64,000 nt of DNA from contig JAGUCH010000006.1 of the NCBI GenBank assembly GCA_019096065.1, forward strand, positions 578,001 to 642,000, read 5' to 3'. The position numbers were made by a program, and so were the translations under genes. The stretch comes from Paracyclopina nana (taxonomy: Eukaryota > Arthropoda > Copepoda > Cyclopoida > Cyclopettidae). A model generated the notes under the pieces. The model had not been told where the DNA came from and ran no database searches. It saw only the letters and a program-made list of their open reading frames with translations. This document shows, one piece after another, positions 40,480 to 53,315 of the stretch. Every line of letters starts with the position of its first letter. The stretch's first letter is position 1.

Positions 40480-41060
40480 TCTTCGCTGCTTACCTTCGTT
40501 TCAACGTTTAAGTTTCAGGTAACTCTGTAGTTCTCGTGCGCACGCCGCGCGCGCTCGTCAGCTGTTGATGATTAACCACCATGGAGTGAGCATGGTTGAG
40601 CTGAAGCAGCAGCAGCAGCGCACGCGCGCGCACGTAAAATTAATCAGCAGCAGCAGACTTAAAAAGGGCAGCACCACTGCACTAATTCTGAGATAACAAT
40701 TCACACCAGGCAATAAATGGATGCAGTAGCAGTATTTCTCGGCCTCGCGTCACAAGCACAACTGAGCCCAGGTGGCGCTAGAACAACCCGGCCTCGGCGG
40801 CCTCCAGCAGCAGCCTCAACTTGTTCTCCATGTTGTTATCTAGCTGGCTTTTGACGTTCAACGGCTGCGGCCTAAAAAGCGTCGTAGGCTTCGTCGTCCT
40901 CGCGCCACTCAACGGAGGCTGAGAAGGCCGCAGCCGCGCGGCCACGCGGCTTGCACCACCGGCCGCACGCGGCCTCGGTGTCCTCGCCCGGCCTTGCTTT
41001 CGAGGATGAGGCTGCAGACACATACACGTTACGTAGCTCTGTAGTAGTAGTTCAGCTTTC
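40480..41060 (-). promoter_or_regulatory. GC-rich island, candidate promoter or 5' UTR exon
   Basis: CpG-rich patch in AT-rich surroundings with (cgcg) stretches. On minus it contains a consensus donor at 40493-40488 (ACGAAG|GTAAGC) with no open frame before it, which would suit an untranslated first exon splicing to the MMM exon at 36008. No transcript evidence. Confidence 0.3.
40768..40781 (+). promoter_or_regulatory. CTCF-like motif inside the GC island
   Basis: ccaggtggcgctag resembles the arthropod CTCF core aggtggcgct. Similar motifs occur at about 6687, 7061, 7191 and 9283. Confidence 0.35.
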
Positions 41061-41235
41061 GAGGTTGAGCACATATCCTGAGGGTGACCCGAAAAAAACG
41101 GGAGAAAGCAGCTACTCAAGATGGCTAACTTGAGCTGTAATTCAGCAGCTCAGGCTCCTTTTTTTACATTTAGCAATGCTTTTAAAAGGGGTCTTAATAT
41201 AGGTTATAGTATGCCGAGATTGTTTTGCTGTCAGC

Positions 41236-41575
41236 TCATTTTGGACTGAATTTGGCCAATTTGGACTGAATTTGGCCAATTTGGACTGAATTTGGCCAAT
41301 TTGGACTGAATTTGGCCAATTTGGGACTGAATTTTCCATATAGGAGCGAAATTGGCTATTTTGGGACTTGTTTTGGACATTTTAGACTGAATTTGGCCAT
41401 TTTGGACTGAATTTGGCCATTTTAGACTGAATTTGGCCATTTTGGACTGAATTTGGCCATTTTGTAATAAATTTGGCCATTTAAAAATAAATTTTGCCAT
41501 TTAGGACTGAATTTGGTCATGTTGGACTTAATTTGGCTAATAAGGACTGAATTTGGCCATTTGACCATCTGATTA
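41236..41575. repeat. 20-bp minisatellite
   Basis: About 17 copies of tttggactgaatttggccaa. Because the unit lacks stops on minus, it produces overlapping open frames (KFSPNWPNSVQ-type repeats) that are not genes. Confidence 0.93.
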
Positions 41576-42339
41576 TGGATATTCCGGCAAACTTTTCGGC
41601 CTAAAAAATGGACTCGCTTAAAAGCATCACCTCTGCTAGATTCAGTAGAATTGGAAAGTGAAGAAGGCTGGAAATTTTGCATCACCCTTGATATAGCGAA
41701 AGCGCGAGCTCCTCTTAGCAGAGAGCAGCAAACTCGATGTGAGGCCGCGAGGCCGCCGTTGCGTTGCCGAGGCTGCTTTCTAGGTAGCAATAGCACCATT
41801 CTCAAATAGCTACATATGCTGGCTATTAAGGTCTTCATAATTGTGTACAAAAGCTATTATATCCATCACGAGCAGGTTACCTCAAAAGAGAACGAACATC
41901 ATGCGTCGCTTCCTTTTCGGGGTAACGCGTTAAGGAAAAAAGGGCTGCCAGACTGGATTCGGATCCCAGCCTAGCTAGGCTCTTCTCGAGGCGTGAATGC
42001 GAGCTTATATATAAGTAACTTCATACACACGTCAGATCGGAAAAGTACTCGAGTTCGAGTAATGCACGAACGCTTTCGCACGCAAAGCCAAGTACGGCTA
42101 TGGCTCACATCACCACTGAGGGAAAATGCGCGCGAAAACCGCCAGCTCTCGCGTACTAATTTTATTGACGTACTAAATGAAGGCTGATGCCCTTTTTGTG
42201 GGTTACGACAATTTCAAGCCATTTTCCCACACAGTGGACATGAGCTCGCGCGAGCAGAAGTGTACATCTTTTGTAAGCGAGAAAGCTAGGCATTTTTCGG
42301 GATATTTTTACCTTCGTATCCTTTTTTCGCAAACTTTCA

Positions 42340-42353
42340 CCACTAGATGGCGC
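42340..42353 (+). promoter_or_regulatory. CTCF-like motif (plus orientation)
   Basis: ccactagatggcgc is an exact match to the commonly cited CTCF core. A (GC)n tract follows within 70 bp. Confidence 0.45.
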
Positions 42354-45300
42354 GCGCGTACACTATTTCACTTAATAAACTCGCGCTCGAACGCGAAGGT
42401 ACGCGAGCGCGCGCGCGCGCGCGAGGCCTGAAGAATGTACTCAGGCTTATAATAAAATCTACATAAATATACTTAATATTCTGGCTCTTTGTTCACGTTT
42501 TTTCGCTCGAGGGCTTACTTGACTTTCAACAAGAAGATCTGGCCACTGAAAGACTATTTTGGCCTTTTTTCACTTATTACATATATGCATTATACACATT
42601 TTGCGGAAATAGCCTCACTTAGCCTATTTCTTCTTTGGCCTTATTACGATGATGATTGTATAGCAGATCTACTTACTTAGCCTATTGTCAGCAACGTAAA
42701 AGGAAACGCTTTCCAATGGCCTTTGTGTGTATTTTTACATATCGCAGTACAGTGAAGGAAAACGATCATATCATCAGCAGAAGAATACGAAGAGGCATTA
42801 ACGCAATAAAGATGGCTCTTGAGTGCACCTGCACCTAAATCTCACATATGACTGGTTCTTATGCTACTTTTTGTTTTGGTGCATTTGTGTTCAATGCAGA
42901 ATGGTAAATCTGTTCAAATCCGTGTCAGCAAAAATCCGCGCTGTTAAAATCCGTGTCAGCAAAAATCCGCACTGTTAAAATCCGCTCACCACAATTCCGT
43001 TGAATAAAAATTCGTTTCATAATTGTAACTTGACTTTGCAGATGCAAGGGATCCAAAAGCAAATTTATCTTGAAAATGGCTGATTGCTTTACGAAAATTC
43101 GATTTGAATGAAAGGAGCGAGTGAAACGAGTTGGCACGCATTGGTTTGCATCATCAGCAAATTCTCCATGGTAATCAGATGAAGGTCGAGCTCTGACTTT
43201 CAATGCTACATCTTCTGCCTTCGACGATTTACCGTATTTTTCCACCACCGAAATACTTTTACGAAATCAAGATTCATCCAGGTTAAATTATTTCCTTAAT
43301 TAAAATTATTTTTTTAAATATGACAACTGATAGAGAATTTTAAATGAAACAATTTGAAGTCGCTATTTTAATGCACTACTGTCAACCCGAAATAGGAGAC
43401 GTCACGGTAAATGAATTTGCCACTTTTGCTCACCGAAGAAGGAAAAAAGGTAAACAAGCTGAAAATATCCATGACTATAAAGCTCTCCATCACACGCGAA
43501 AAAAGTGGTAAAAAGCCACACTTTTATGGATAAGAGCAAGGTTTCACTGGATACTTGCCAAAATAAACACAATAGAAAATGGAACCATGAAATTTGGAGA
43601 AAGCACAAAATTGTGCATGATTTGTTGATGCTTCATAAGTGCATTAAAAAATGGTCTTGAATGGAGCAACATTGAATGATCATATCACACATGATTGGCT
43701 GCAGCAGGAAATTCCAAATAAGTCAGTGAAGCAAAAACTCAAATAATATAATCAACTTCATGGGAAAAAGTCGATCGCAGTCGAAAATGTCCAAATCACA
43801 TTGCAATGAAGGAAACTCACACAGAAGTAGAGCAGAAACTGAAAATCAGGGCCAAAAGGCTAAGTCGTAATTTATGGCGTTAATATATTTTTTATCTCCA
43901 GATTCCCCACTGTGTCAGGAATGAAGCACACTGGGCGGAGAGGTGCAAAAAATGACACTCACAGCCCAATGATGGTGTTAATTACTTTGAGCCCCAAAAA
44001 TGGACTTTTAACACGCTCTGTCGTGATCTTGGGCCTAGTTTTGCATTGAAAAATTAAAGGTTTAACTGTAGTGCTTTTCCACACGAATCAGCCGATCATT
44101 TAGCACAATAATTTTGTTTGAAAAAATGTAGGAGTAAAGTTAAGGAATTTTTTGTACTGAAAAATTCGATTTGTGGGAGCAATTGGATCATCGTTTCCCA
44201 TTGTGCAATGAAAAGCATGGCGAAATCTCGATTTATTGGGAAAATGCATCTATAATAAGCTAACGACTCGTGACTCGGATTGTCGTGACAAAATGTAGTG
44301 ACACACACACACACTAGCACATAATTTGAAGAATTTTTGAATCAAGCCATATAATAATAGCAGTCTTGGAATCATTCAAGAAACAAGATCTTCGTGACCC
44401 AAACAAGAAAACGAGACAAGTTTTTTTAGGCATCACAATCAGGTTTTTGCAGGAGGAGGCAAACACGTTCCACTGTGTAGCTCAGCTCCACTCATGAAAA
44501 AAGCTACATACGCTTAGGAATAATAAAAGTCCACAAAAATGAATTAATTTCAATGCAAACAAAACAGTCATAATAACATATCCATTAAGCAAGAAGCCAG
44601 CTATTTTTCCCAAGTGTTTTGACCGAGTGTCCTTCAAACGTGAGTATAATTTGGCTGCATGCTACTTGACATCTGTGAGCGCTGTGATTCAAATTTTCAA
44701 AAAGAGCCTACTTTAAATGTTGTAAATGCACAGCAGCAATTTTGAAGCGTATTTGAAAGGAAACGGGAATAATAGCGAGTCTTGAAACCTAAACAAAATG
44801 AGGCATCTGGTAACGCTTTTTCCTCTAAAGCGGTACCCCAAAAGAGAAGAGAGGAAGAACATGACTTCTGCTTTGGAATAACGCACCGTCCATGATGCTT
44901 TTAAATCTGGCATTGTTGGCCGAAAAAGAGCCAATTTATGTAACCAGCAAATAAGAACATTTTGGCAGACCACAAAAATGTGTGCTATTGTCAATTATTT
45001 CAGCCATAAAAGTGGAGAATAAACATACTGCAGATCAAAAAATACGTCAAAGAGTATTATCACAGTTTATGGTTGTTTTTTTTGCTGAGATTCAATGCTC
45101 TTAAAAAGAGGCTGCACAGCTTGCCATACTCAGCGTTATTTATGGCGATGATGGTATTAAAAAATATTAAAATTGCCTTGAGAGTATGCGAAATGCAAAC
45201 AGACAAAGCGTGAAATTAAATGGACACGTATGGGGCCCCGAAATTGCACTCTTGTGTAGGATCATCTCGCTACTACGAATAAGGATTGATGGCAGGAAAT

Positions 45301-48300
45301 TAATGTGAAAGTCAATTTTGGCGTGAGCTATAATTTATAGCTCAAGTTGCAATTTTAGCACTACTTTAACTTTTGACATTTCCACCAGCGTTTCTGACCT
45401 GAATCAAAAGTCATCCGCAGCTTAAAAACAAGCCAAGTAACATCAAGCATCTACTGGCCAAGCAAAGTCAAAGTTAAGTGAAGCTCATTTAGTGTAACTT
45501 TTGTTATAATGCCCTTAATTTTGCTAAAAAAGTAAAATGAATCCCGTTGAACGTAAAAACGTCCTCAATTAAAAAATGAGGTTTTTTTGTATTAGAAAAG
45601 AGTTAGGGAAGATAAGCAAGGTGAGGTTGAGCATAGTGAGCAAGGTGCCTTTTTCGGCCATGGTCAAGCAAGCAAGAAGTGGCGGCCAGAATAAATAGCC
45701 CTAACTTTTTCCATCAAAGGTAAGGTAAATTTTCCACGCCTTACTGCTACTTTATATCAGTTTTTGCAAGGGTGGGAATTGCAGCTGGCTGCTGTTTCCA
45801 CCTACAAACATTTGATGATACATTTATGACCAAACGAAGAATGAGATCATTGGGGAGCTATTTAAAAAAAAGCAATGCTACCAGATTTGCCTTAAAGTAA
45901 ACGGGAATTATTGCTCTTGTGGGAAAATCACAAATCGTTTCCCAAGACCTTTTTCCAATTTTTCTCCCCTTCAGGTAGCAACCAGCTCTAAAAATGCATT
46001 TTGCCCCAGTAATTCAAGTGATCAAGTGAACAGGAAAAAATATCTCTATATGGGTTTCCATTTACTGTTACGGCCAAAAGCTGTCAAAATCCATCAAGAG
46101 TGATCAAAACAAGTCATAATAGGTTCATAAATTATTCAATAGGCAAAAATCACATGTTTCCATTCAAACCTGCGATTGTAGCGTTTTGGCCAAGATTGAG
46201 GGGTACAATTGTGCGCGCAGGGAAAAAAGGGACCTTTTTTTGGATTTAGAAGGTTGCCAAATGATCGAGAACTGGCCCAGAAAAAACAGCAAAGCAAGCA
46301 GAAATGTGAGAAAAACGGCTGCATTTCAAAAGAAAGTGTGGACACAAAGCTCATAAATCGAGGATAAAGATTGCCAAAAAGCCCAATGATTTATTTCATC
46401 ATCCTATCTGGTAGCACTTTTTTACTATTGCGTAATCCAAAAGAGATCAAGACTACGACTTCAATATATCTTTTGAGATAACGCACACTGCCGTAATTAG
46501 AATATGAAAATATTTGGTAAGAGCCACTGAATTGATACTTTTTGGAACCTTGCCCATGCCAAAAGTGATCAATGTGATCATCCTGACTGTAAACAGCAAG
46601 ATTTCTCCATGCTATCAATATTGAGTATAAAAGATGAAAGAAAAAGCCAACCACAATAATGATAACAAATAAGAACATTATAGATCTTGAGGGGATTTTT
46701 TCCTCCATTGATTGATAGGCAAGAAATGAAAGTTTTCCAATGAGAAATCCCAACAAATTCAATACACAGAGACTTGCATAAAAAATGACCATCTCATGCT
46801 GTGAGCACAAAATGGCTGTTTTGACAAGAATCATCTGATGTGCCACCATATGTCAAAAGTGTCAATTTCACCCAAAATGTGATGGAAAATTGCAGCACAT
46901 CTTCAGCCGGCACAAAAACAGGCAAAAATGCACCAAGCATTCTCCCCCAAAAAAGGAAAATTGGCAATTTGTAAGCTATGACTCAAGCTCATTACTGTCA
47001 ATTTAAAATTTAACTAAGAGCGCCAATGAGTCTGGACAGAAATTCCGTTAGAACAACGCGTGGCGCCATGGGGTCTAGACGTCACTCAAAGCTGGCGCCT
47101 TAACATACAACATCGGGCTTTTATTAGCAGATTTGTGACGAGAATCGGCCAAAAACTGTCTTGAATGCCCTCATCGATCTTGGTAGGGACGTTGGGTGTA
47201 ACACACATCCAAGTAGTGAATAAATGAGTAGCTCAGACACTGAGAGAAGCAGAAAGAATCATTGACTATAGTCCCTTTTGCAAAAAGAAGTGGTAAAGAG
47301 AAAAATTAGCGCTTGATGATTGCATCTATAAGGCTGATTTTTTTCTCAGTTGCGATGCCACTTTTTGATAGGCAGCTTTAACACTCACAAGTTGAGGCCT
47401 TGTCCACTTGGATTAGTATAGTATAGCTAAAAAAGGTCCTCTGCTGCTACTCAATGGCCACTGACAGCAGATGGTCAACATCATGTTCTACTATGAGGAA
47501 TTGCATTATTGCAAGAACAGCACTTATTTCCCAGAAAGGCACCTTGCTCCAAAGCAAGAAGCAAGGGGGTTATTGAGAACTACCCATCATGCTTGATAGA
47601 GACATTATTTGCCGCCAGAAATGTGATCAAAAAGAGATAATAAAAGTGCATTAGCCCAGAAAGGCAAGGCCAGTCAATTCGTATTTTTTCCAATTTTTTC
47701 CTGCTTGCTCAAGATTGGTGTCAAATTTCTTCAAGCACAAGATATGAAAACATGAAATGCAAAGTTGGAGAATTTGACTGAAAAACAGATTTCTACTATA
47801 GTAAAAAAAGAAACGGTCAAAGAGTTGCAAAAACAGCCAAATATTGACTTTTCTTGAAAAAAAAGAGGAGAAATTTCATCATGTAACATTGATTGAGCAC
47901 ACAATTGTAAAACAAGCCCCATAATTACCAGAAATCCTTCATCCATCAGCTCAATCACATTTCAAATAGTTCTAGATTTATTGGCGTCAGCAGCAAATAC
48001 CGTTACAATTTGAAGCTAGACAGCAAGGCGCCAGTAACAAATTCAAATGCGTCCAGAGGAGAATATAATTCGTGAAAAGGACTCTTGTGAGGTTGTGAAG
48101 AAGGTGTCTTGAGCTAATCCCATAGACCACCAAACCAAAATGGCTGCCACGCATCTTGCACAGTAAGGTCAAGGCGGGAAAATCCAAATTAATCCATTTT
48201 GTGAGCCGAAATTGAAAAAGGTGCTTTACCCCATACAAGATTGGCAATGCATGGGCGAACCTCTTTTGGATAACGCAATAGGAAAACTGGTGCTACCAGA

Positions 48301-51300
48301 GCAGACATTTTTCGCCAAGTTTTAATCCAGTGTGCATGGTAGGCCACACTGACTGCACATTTTTACTTATGGAATTCCAGAGCTGCATCACCTTTTGTCG
48401 TCACGGAGCGTTAAACATGAAGAACTCGAAACTTGCGCTAATTTCGCATATAAAAAAAGGAAATCCGGTAGAAAAGAAAACAATGGCCTGATTAAAACAT
48501 TTCCTGGTTCTGCCCTTGGCTAGAAATAGAATACAATAGTCTATTATGGTTCGTATATTCAGGAAAAAGTGAAGTGAAATGGACAAATCTGGAAAAAGCG
48601 AAGCATGACTGATTTCAATAAACGAGCTTAAAATCCTAAGAATAATTGTTTGTTTCTGCAGACAAATGAGAAAATTGTTGAACAGAAAATAATGATGCAA
48701 AGGATGATGCTGGCGGAATTCACGCTCTGACCTTGCATTTTGAGAATAAAAGTGTTCATAATTTGGGCAAAAACTTGTTGTACTCCTAAGAAGCAAAAGT
48801 TCCACCCCAACTTTACAATTCACCTTCCTCCTCCCATGTTACAAACTAAAGTCTGGTTCATTAAAAGCAACCTGTAGTTAAGATTGAATCTGAGCCTTAA
48901 AAAGAATTTTTGACTAAAGAAATACGAAATGCCAGAAAGATCAGTTTGGTTTTTTAAGAATCACACTCTACCATTTTCTATTATGGCCTCTTTTGCCACC
49001 ATTAGGCGAAGAGACAAAAGATAAAGCAAGGTCTAGAATTACAATATTTGAAGTAGCTTTTGTGTGGTATTATTGGGAGCAGAACAACAACAGGTAAATT
49101 GTGTGTGGGTTCAGGACCCTAATGAGAATTTGCGGTTTTAATTTCGATTCCACTTGTAGTTCAACAGAGGAATGCCGCCATAGTAACTAGGTAGGCTTGT
49201 GTAATTTCAGGCCTAGGCAATATCCATGATTTTGTGGCACAAATTTTGATGGATGGCCATCACAGAGCAGCTGCTTAAAATTTTGCGTTTAATATTATGA
49301 TCACGGAGAAAAAGAGGTGGAAAATGTGGAACCAGCAATTACATAACTACCAGGAGGGTAATTTATCGCTGCAATTTTCCACTATCCTATGATGGTGTAC
49401 ACACTAAAGCAGCAGGTCAAGTATGTACACACACACTATGAAATGGGTGAAAAAATTGAAGGTCGCTGAATAAAACCCAGTTAGAAACTGACATAAGATA
49501 AGAATCTAGGGGAAAAAAACTTTCTCATCACAACTGAAGTCGTCGCAAGTGTAAAGCAACATTGTATAATAATTCAATGCAGGGGAAGACGACGAAGAAG
49601 AAGAGAGCGAAGCACGACGAAATTCGAAAATATTCAATGGCAGGAAGTGCAGACGGCATGCTCATGCACTCAAATCCGTGGGTGATTGTGCAGAAAAACT
49701 GAGACTTGGTCACATTCTCGTTTCAGCCCGACGTAAGTCTGCACAATCCAAAGTGACAAAAGAACTTGTTTTTTGCAAACCTTTAAGCTGGCTGGCATCT
49801 TCGGTATATGGATATGCACAAAGCCTGGTTTGTCGTTCAAAAGAAGGCAGCTGCGTTGCTAATCCATTTCCTATGTTCAATAATCCAGCCTCATTATGCA
49901 AAAGGATCTGACGAAGGAATTTTCCTTACTTTCACATGCGAGTTAAGCCACTTACCAATTCAACTCTCGAGCCATTAGGAAAAAATCAAGTTCTTTGGAC
50001 ACTTTCAATTGGAGCACATTCCAACGCACTGACTTGAGAATGTGACAATGGCTCAGTTTGTATGCACACTGGCCGACGGATTTGGCAAACCGAGCAGTAT
50101 TTACTGCACGCGCAAATATTGATTTTGGTCGACTTTTAACACACACGGACGGACTGACTTTGGACGTCTATCTAAAGAGTTACGTGCACGTTAAGTGAAA
50201 ACAATTTTCCACGTCATTACCACGCACTACTCATTGCATTGGCATCATCGTGATGTCCACGCCCACCTACCAAATCTTCACTGATCATCTCGAAAAGAGA
50301 GAATTGCCAGCTAGTAAGCTGGCAAGGCACACTGGGCCACGCTCTCAAAACCCTTTCTGCCCCCCCCCCCCCAGTGTGGAATGGAATTTTGATTGATGCA
50401 TCATTATTAGAAACGCACGAGAAGATGAAATTGAATCTCCAATCAGTGAATTGTCTTCTCGAAGAAATGAAAGGCCAAATGGTTTGGAAATGACCAGGAA
50501 ATGGCCCGAGTGGCCCAGAAGTTGCCAAATTGCCCCCAAAATTATAGCATTGGTCTTGGGTCAACAACAAGGTCCTTTTGGATGGTCATCAGATTCTCAG
50601 TGTGCTCAAGAAGTAAAGTGCAACTTTTCATGTGTGTCATGTGTGCATATTCAAATGTTCAATAGCTAATGGGCAACTTGAACCATATTCATGCATGATG
50701 AATAGTTTTCAAGTAGTGCAACATGACAGCAGCTGATTTTGCACTTTTCAGCCAAGTTGTGGAATGTTGATTATCACCCAAACCGAATAGTGCAGAGAAG
50801 TAAAAAAGAATATCAGTGGGAGAGATCAAGTGACAAAACCAGTTTGATGAAACGTAAATGAACACAATTGGACTGACTTCTCTCACAAGTTGCCTTCAGG
50901 CCAATAAGTTCAGTTTTGTGTTTTCTGCCTCAGATTGCAAGTGTCAAAATAGACACCATTTGCTCAATGCATCATTATTTGTTGTTGCATAAGCAAAAAA
51001 CCACTTTCAGTTTTTAATTAGGGGCCAACCGCAATTAGTTATACGAAAAAATTGCAAATTATGCTCATCCTGCTGCCTTTACCCACATAATTTATAAAGA
51101 AGTCATAAAAGAAAAATTGACCTAAAAGTAACCTCCAAGACTTGTTTTGCTCCAAAAACATCTTAAAAATCTCAAGAAAACCAACTTGTTCTCATCTTAA
51201 TTGGAAAATGAGCAAAAAAGATATGTTGTCAAATGGCCATTATCACACAGAGCTATCTAAATAGCCAGCAAGTATTTGAGTTGACCCAACATCTCCCCAA

Positions 51301-51672
51301 TTTATCTCAACCCTTTTCTTTTCCAGAGGAAAAAAATGACTTTGAAAAAAGGCCACTAAATTCAGTTTCAGATATAGCCCATTGTGCAATCACTGCATTT
51401 TTGCACAGGATTTACGCTCATCCCTCTTCACTCATCAAAGATGGCTCAAATAGCAAGAAGGATATTCATACAGCAAGTAGTAGGAGAAATTCCGCATTAT
51501 CTCTCTAATAGCATCTTATGACAAAAGCAGGAGTGGCCAACAAAGAGCCATAAAATGCCGACACACACAGTGGTCACCTCTGGTTTTGCAGCGCGCCGCG
51601 GCGGCGCAAAATGGAAAAAGAACAACGCGTCGAAACGTATCGGGAGTACTTAAAAAAAAGGCCATGTCCTAC

Positions 51673-51820
51673 CGTTTCGTTTGCTTTTGGCCTTGCCATT
51701 ATTGTTCAGCTTTTGAGGCTGTTCCTGGCCCGCTGCTCTGAGGTCAGCCGAGGCCGCGGAGGCCGCGGAGGCCACCACCGCGATGCCGCACGTGTGATCC
51801 GAGGCCGTGACGGAGGCCAT
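51673..51820 (-). CDS. Ca-alpha1D: Candidate first coding exon of Cav1
   Basis: ATG in strong context (accagcATGG) followed by 49 codons, Ala/Ser-rich then MASVTASDHTCGIAVV to NNNGKAKSKRN, ending phase 1 at AACG|GTAGGA. The channel exon at 36008 needs exactly phase 1. The segment is GC-rich and coding-like on this strand. The donor is not ideal and the intron would be 15.7 kb. It could instead start an unrelated gene. Confidence 0.4.
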
Positions 51821-52485
51821 GCTGGTCTTGAATTTTGCACTGCTACTCTCTTGTCATCATCATCTCACTCTCAACTTTGGCACCAAAACTGCACCGCACT
51901 GATGACGACAACGACAACAACAATCCCACGTGGTTTCTTCGGTCAGCATGAATTCACTGATGAGCTGTCACTCTTCTTTTTCAGCAGCAAACAATGTGAC
52001 ACCCACGAGGACCACGTTGTCATCCACATGGTTGGCAGACATCAACTAAAGCACTATAGCACACAAGTAGCTCTGCAGCTGATCCAGGACGAGAGCGAGC
52101 GCGCAGCAGCAGCGTCGTCTCTTTCGTCTCAGTCGTCGTCGTCGTCGTCGTCTTCGGCATTGCCAGAGGCTCCAAAGAGGCGGACACCACCGATGGACCA
52201 CTGTGGTACGAGTGTGTGAGTGCAGATCCGGGCAAAGGCCTCACAAGTGGTCAAGCCGTCAACGCAATCAGCAAGGCCTATGCTACTTTGGAGATAAGGT
52301 GGAAATTAGTGGGGATACTCCTACTCCACTTGCCAACCATGCCGAGATGACCAGTTTGAATTTTCCCGCCTTTCTGAAACAAGATGATTTTATTGTTAGT
52401 TAGTCTATAGGGATTTTTCCGAAATGAGATATACGGATTTGAATTGATGAGTTGAAATACAGCGTAGCCTCTTAAATGACGTTTC

Positions 52486-53315
52486 AAGTGTGACATTTGA
52501 TTGCTATATGACGTTTGATTGCACCAAAAATGACTTTTTACAATAAATATGAGATTTTACTGTATCAAAAATGCCACTTGACCGTTTTATATATGACAGT
52601 TGACTGTTCAATATATGACATTTCACCATATGATATGACATTTGATATATGACATTTGACTGTATCAAATATGACATTTGACGTTATATTATATACGACA
52701 TTTGACTGCTCAGTATGTGTAATTTGACATAATCAAAAATGGCCTTTGACTTTTAAAAAAACGACATTTGACTGTTTTATGTACAACATTTGACTGTTTT
52801 ATGTACGACATTTGGCTATTACAAGTATGACATTTGACTTTTTAACATAGACATTTGACTGCATCAAAAATGACACTTGAATGTTTGATATATGACATTT
52901 GGCTGTTCAATAAAAGACATTTGACAGTTTAACATACGACATTTGATTCTTCTTCAATGTATGACTTTTGACTGTAGTAAAAATAACATTTGATTGCATT
53001 AAAATATGGCATTAGATTCTATCAAATATGACATTTGATTCTATCAAATATGACATTTGATTCTATCGAATATGACACTTGATTCTATCAAATATGACAT
53101 TTGATACTATCAAATATGACATTTGATTCTATCAAATATGACATTTGATTCTATAAAATATGACATTTGATTCTATAAAATATGACATTTGATTCTATAA
53201 AATATGACATTTGATTCTATCAAATATGACATTTGATTCTATCAAATATGACATTTGATTCTATCAAATGTGACATTTGATTCTATCAAATGTGACATTT
53301 GAGTGAAACAAATTT
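52486..53315. repeat. 22-bp minisatellite
   Basis: About 35 copies of a unit, consensus atatgacatttgattctatc, most uniform between 53010 and 53290 and strongly degenerate on the left. Confidence 0.93.

Larger units (their letters stand above)
36009..51672. other. Long gene-poor region, probably the first Cav1 intron
   Basis: 15.7 kb, AT-rich, no recognisable gene. Holds a GC-rich island (40480-41060), two strong CTCF-like motifs, a 20-bp minisatellite (41236-41575), a (GC)n run (about 42405-42423) and copies of a dispersed 40-bp sequence (44805, 46408, 48258). The longest open frames (152 codons at 46391-46849 and 140 codons at 48401-48823, both minus) lack domains. Confidence 0.55.

Noticed and set aside
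41142-41850. Overlapping minus ORFs with repeated KWPNSVQNGQ-like peptides
   Set aside because: Produced by a 20-bp minisatellite without stops; the frame shifts every copy, so no stable protein.
46391-46849. 152-codon minus ORF with hydrophobic segments
   Set aside because: Expected about once by chance in this much AT-rich sequence; AT-rich codons give Phe/Ile/Leu runs. No motif or splice context.
48401-48823. 140-codon minus ORF
   Set aside because: Same reasons; two overlapping frames are open, no recognised motif.
51611-52219. 202-codon plus-strand ORF, the second-longest in the window
   Set aside because: It overlaps a more coding-like minus frame (51673-51820), its composition tracks low-complexity DNA (Thr and Ser runs from acg/tcg repeats) and it has no domain.
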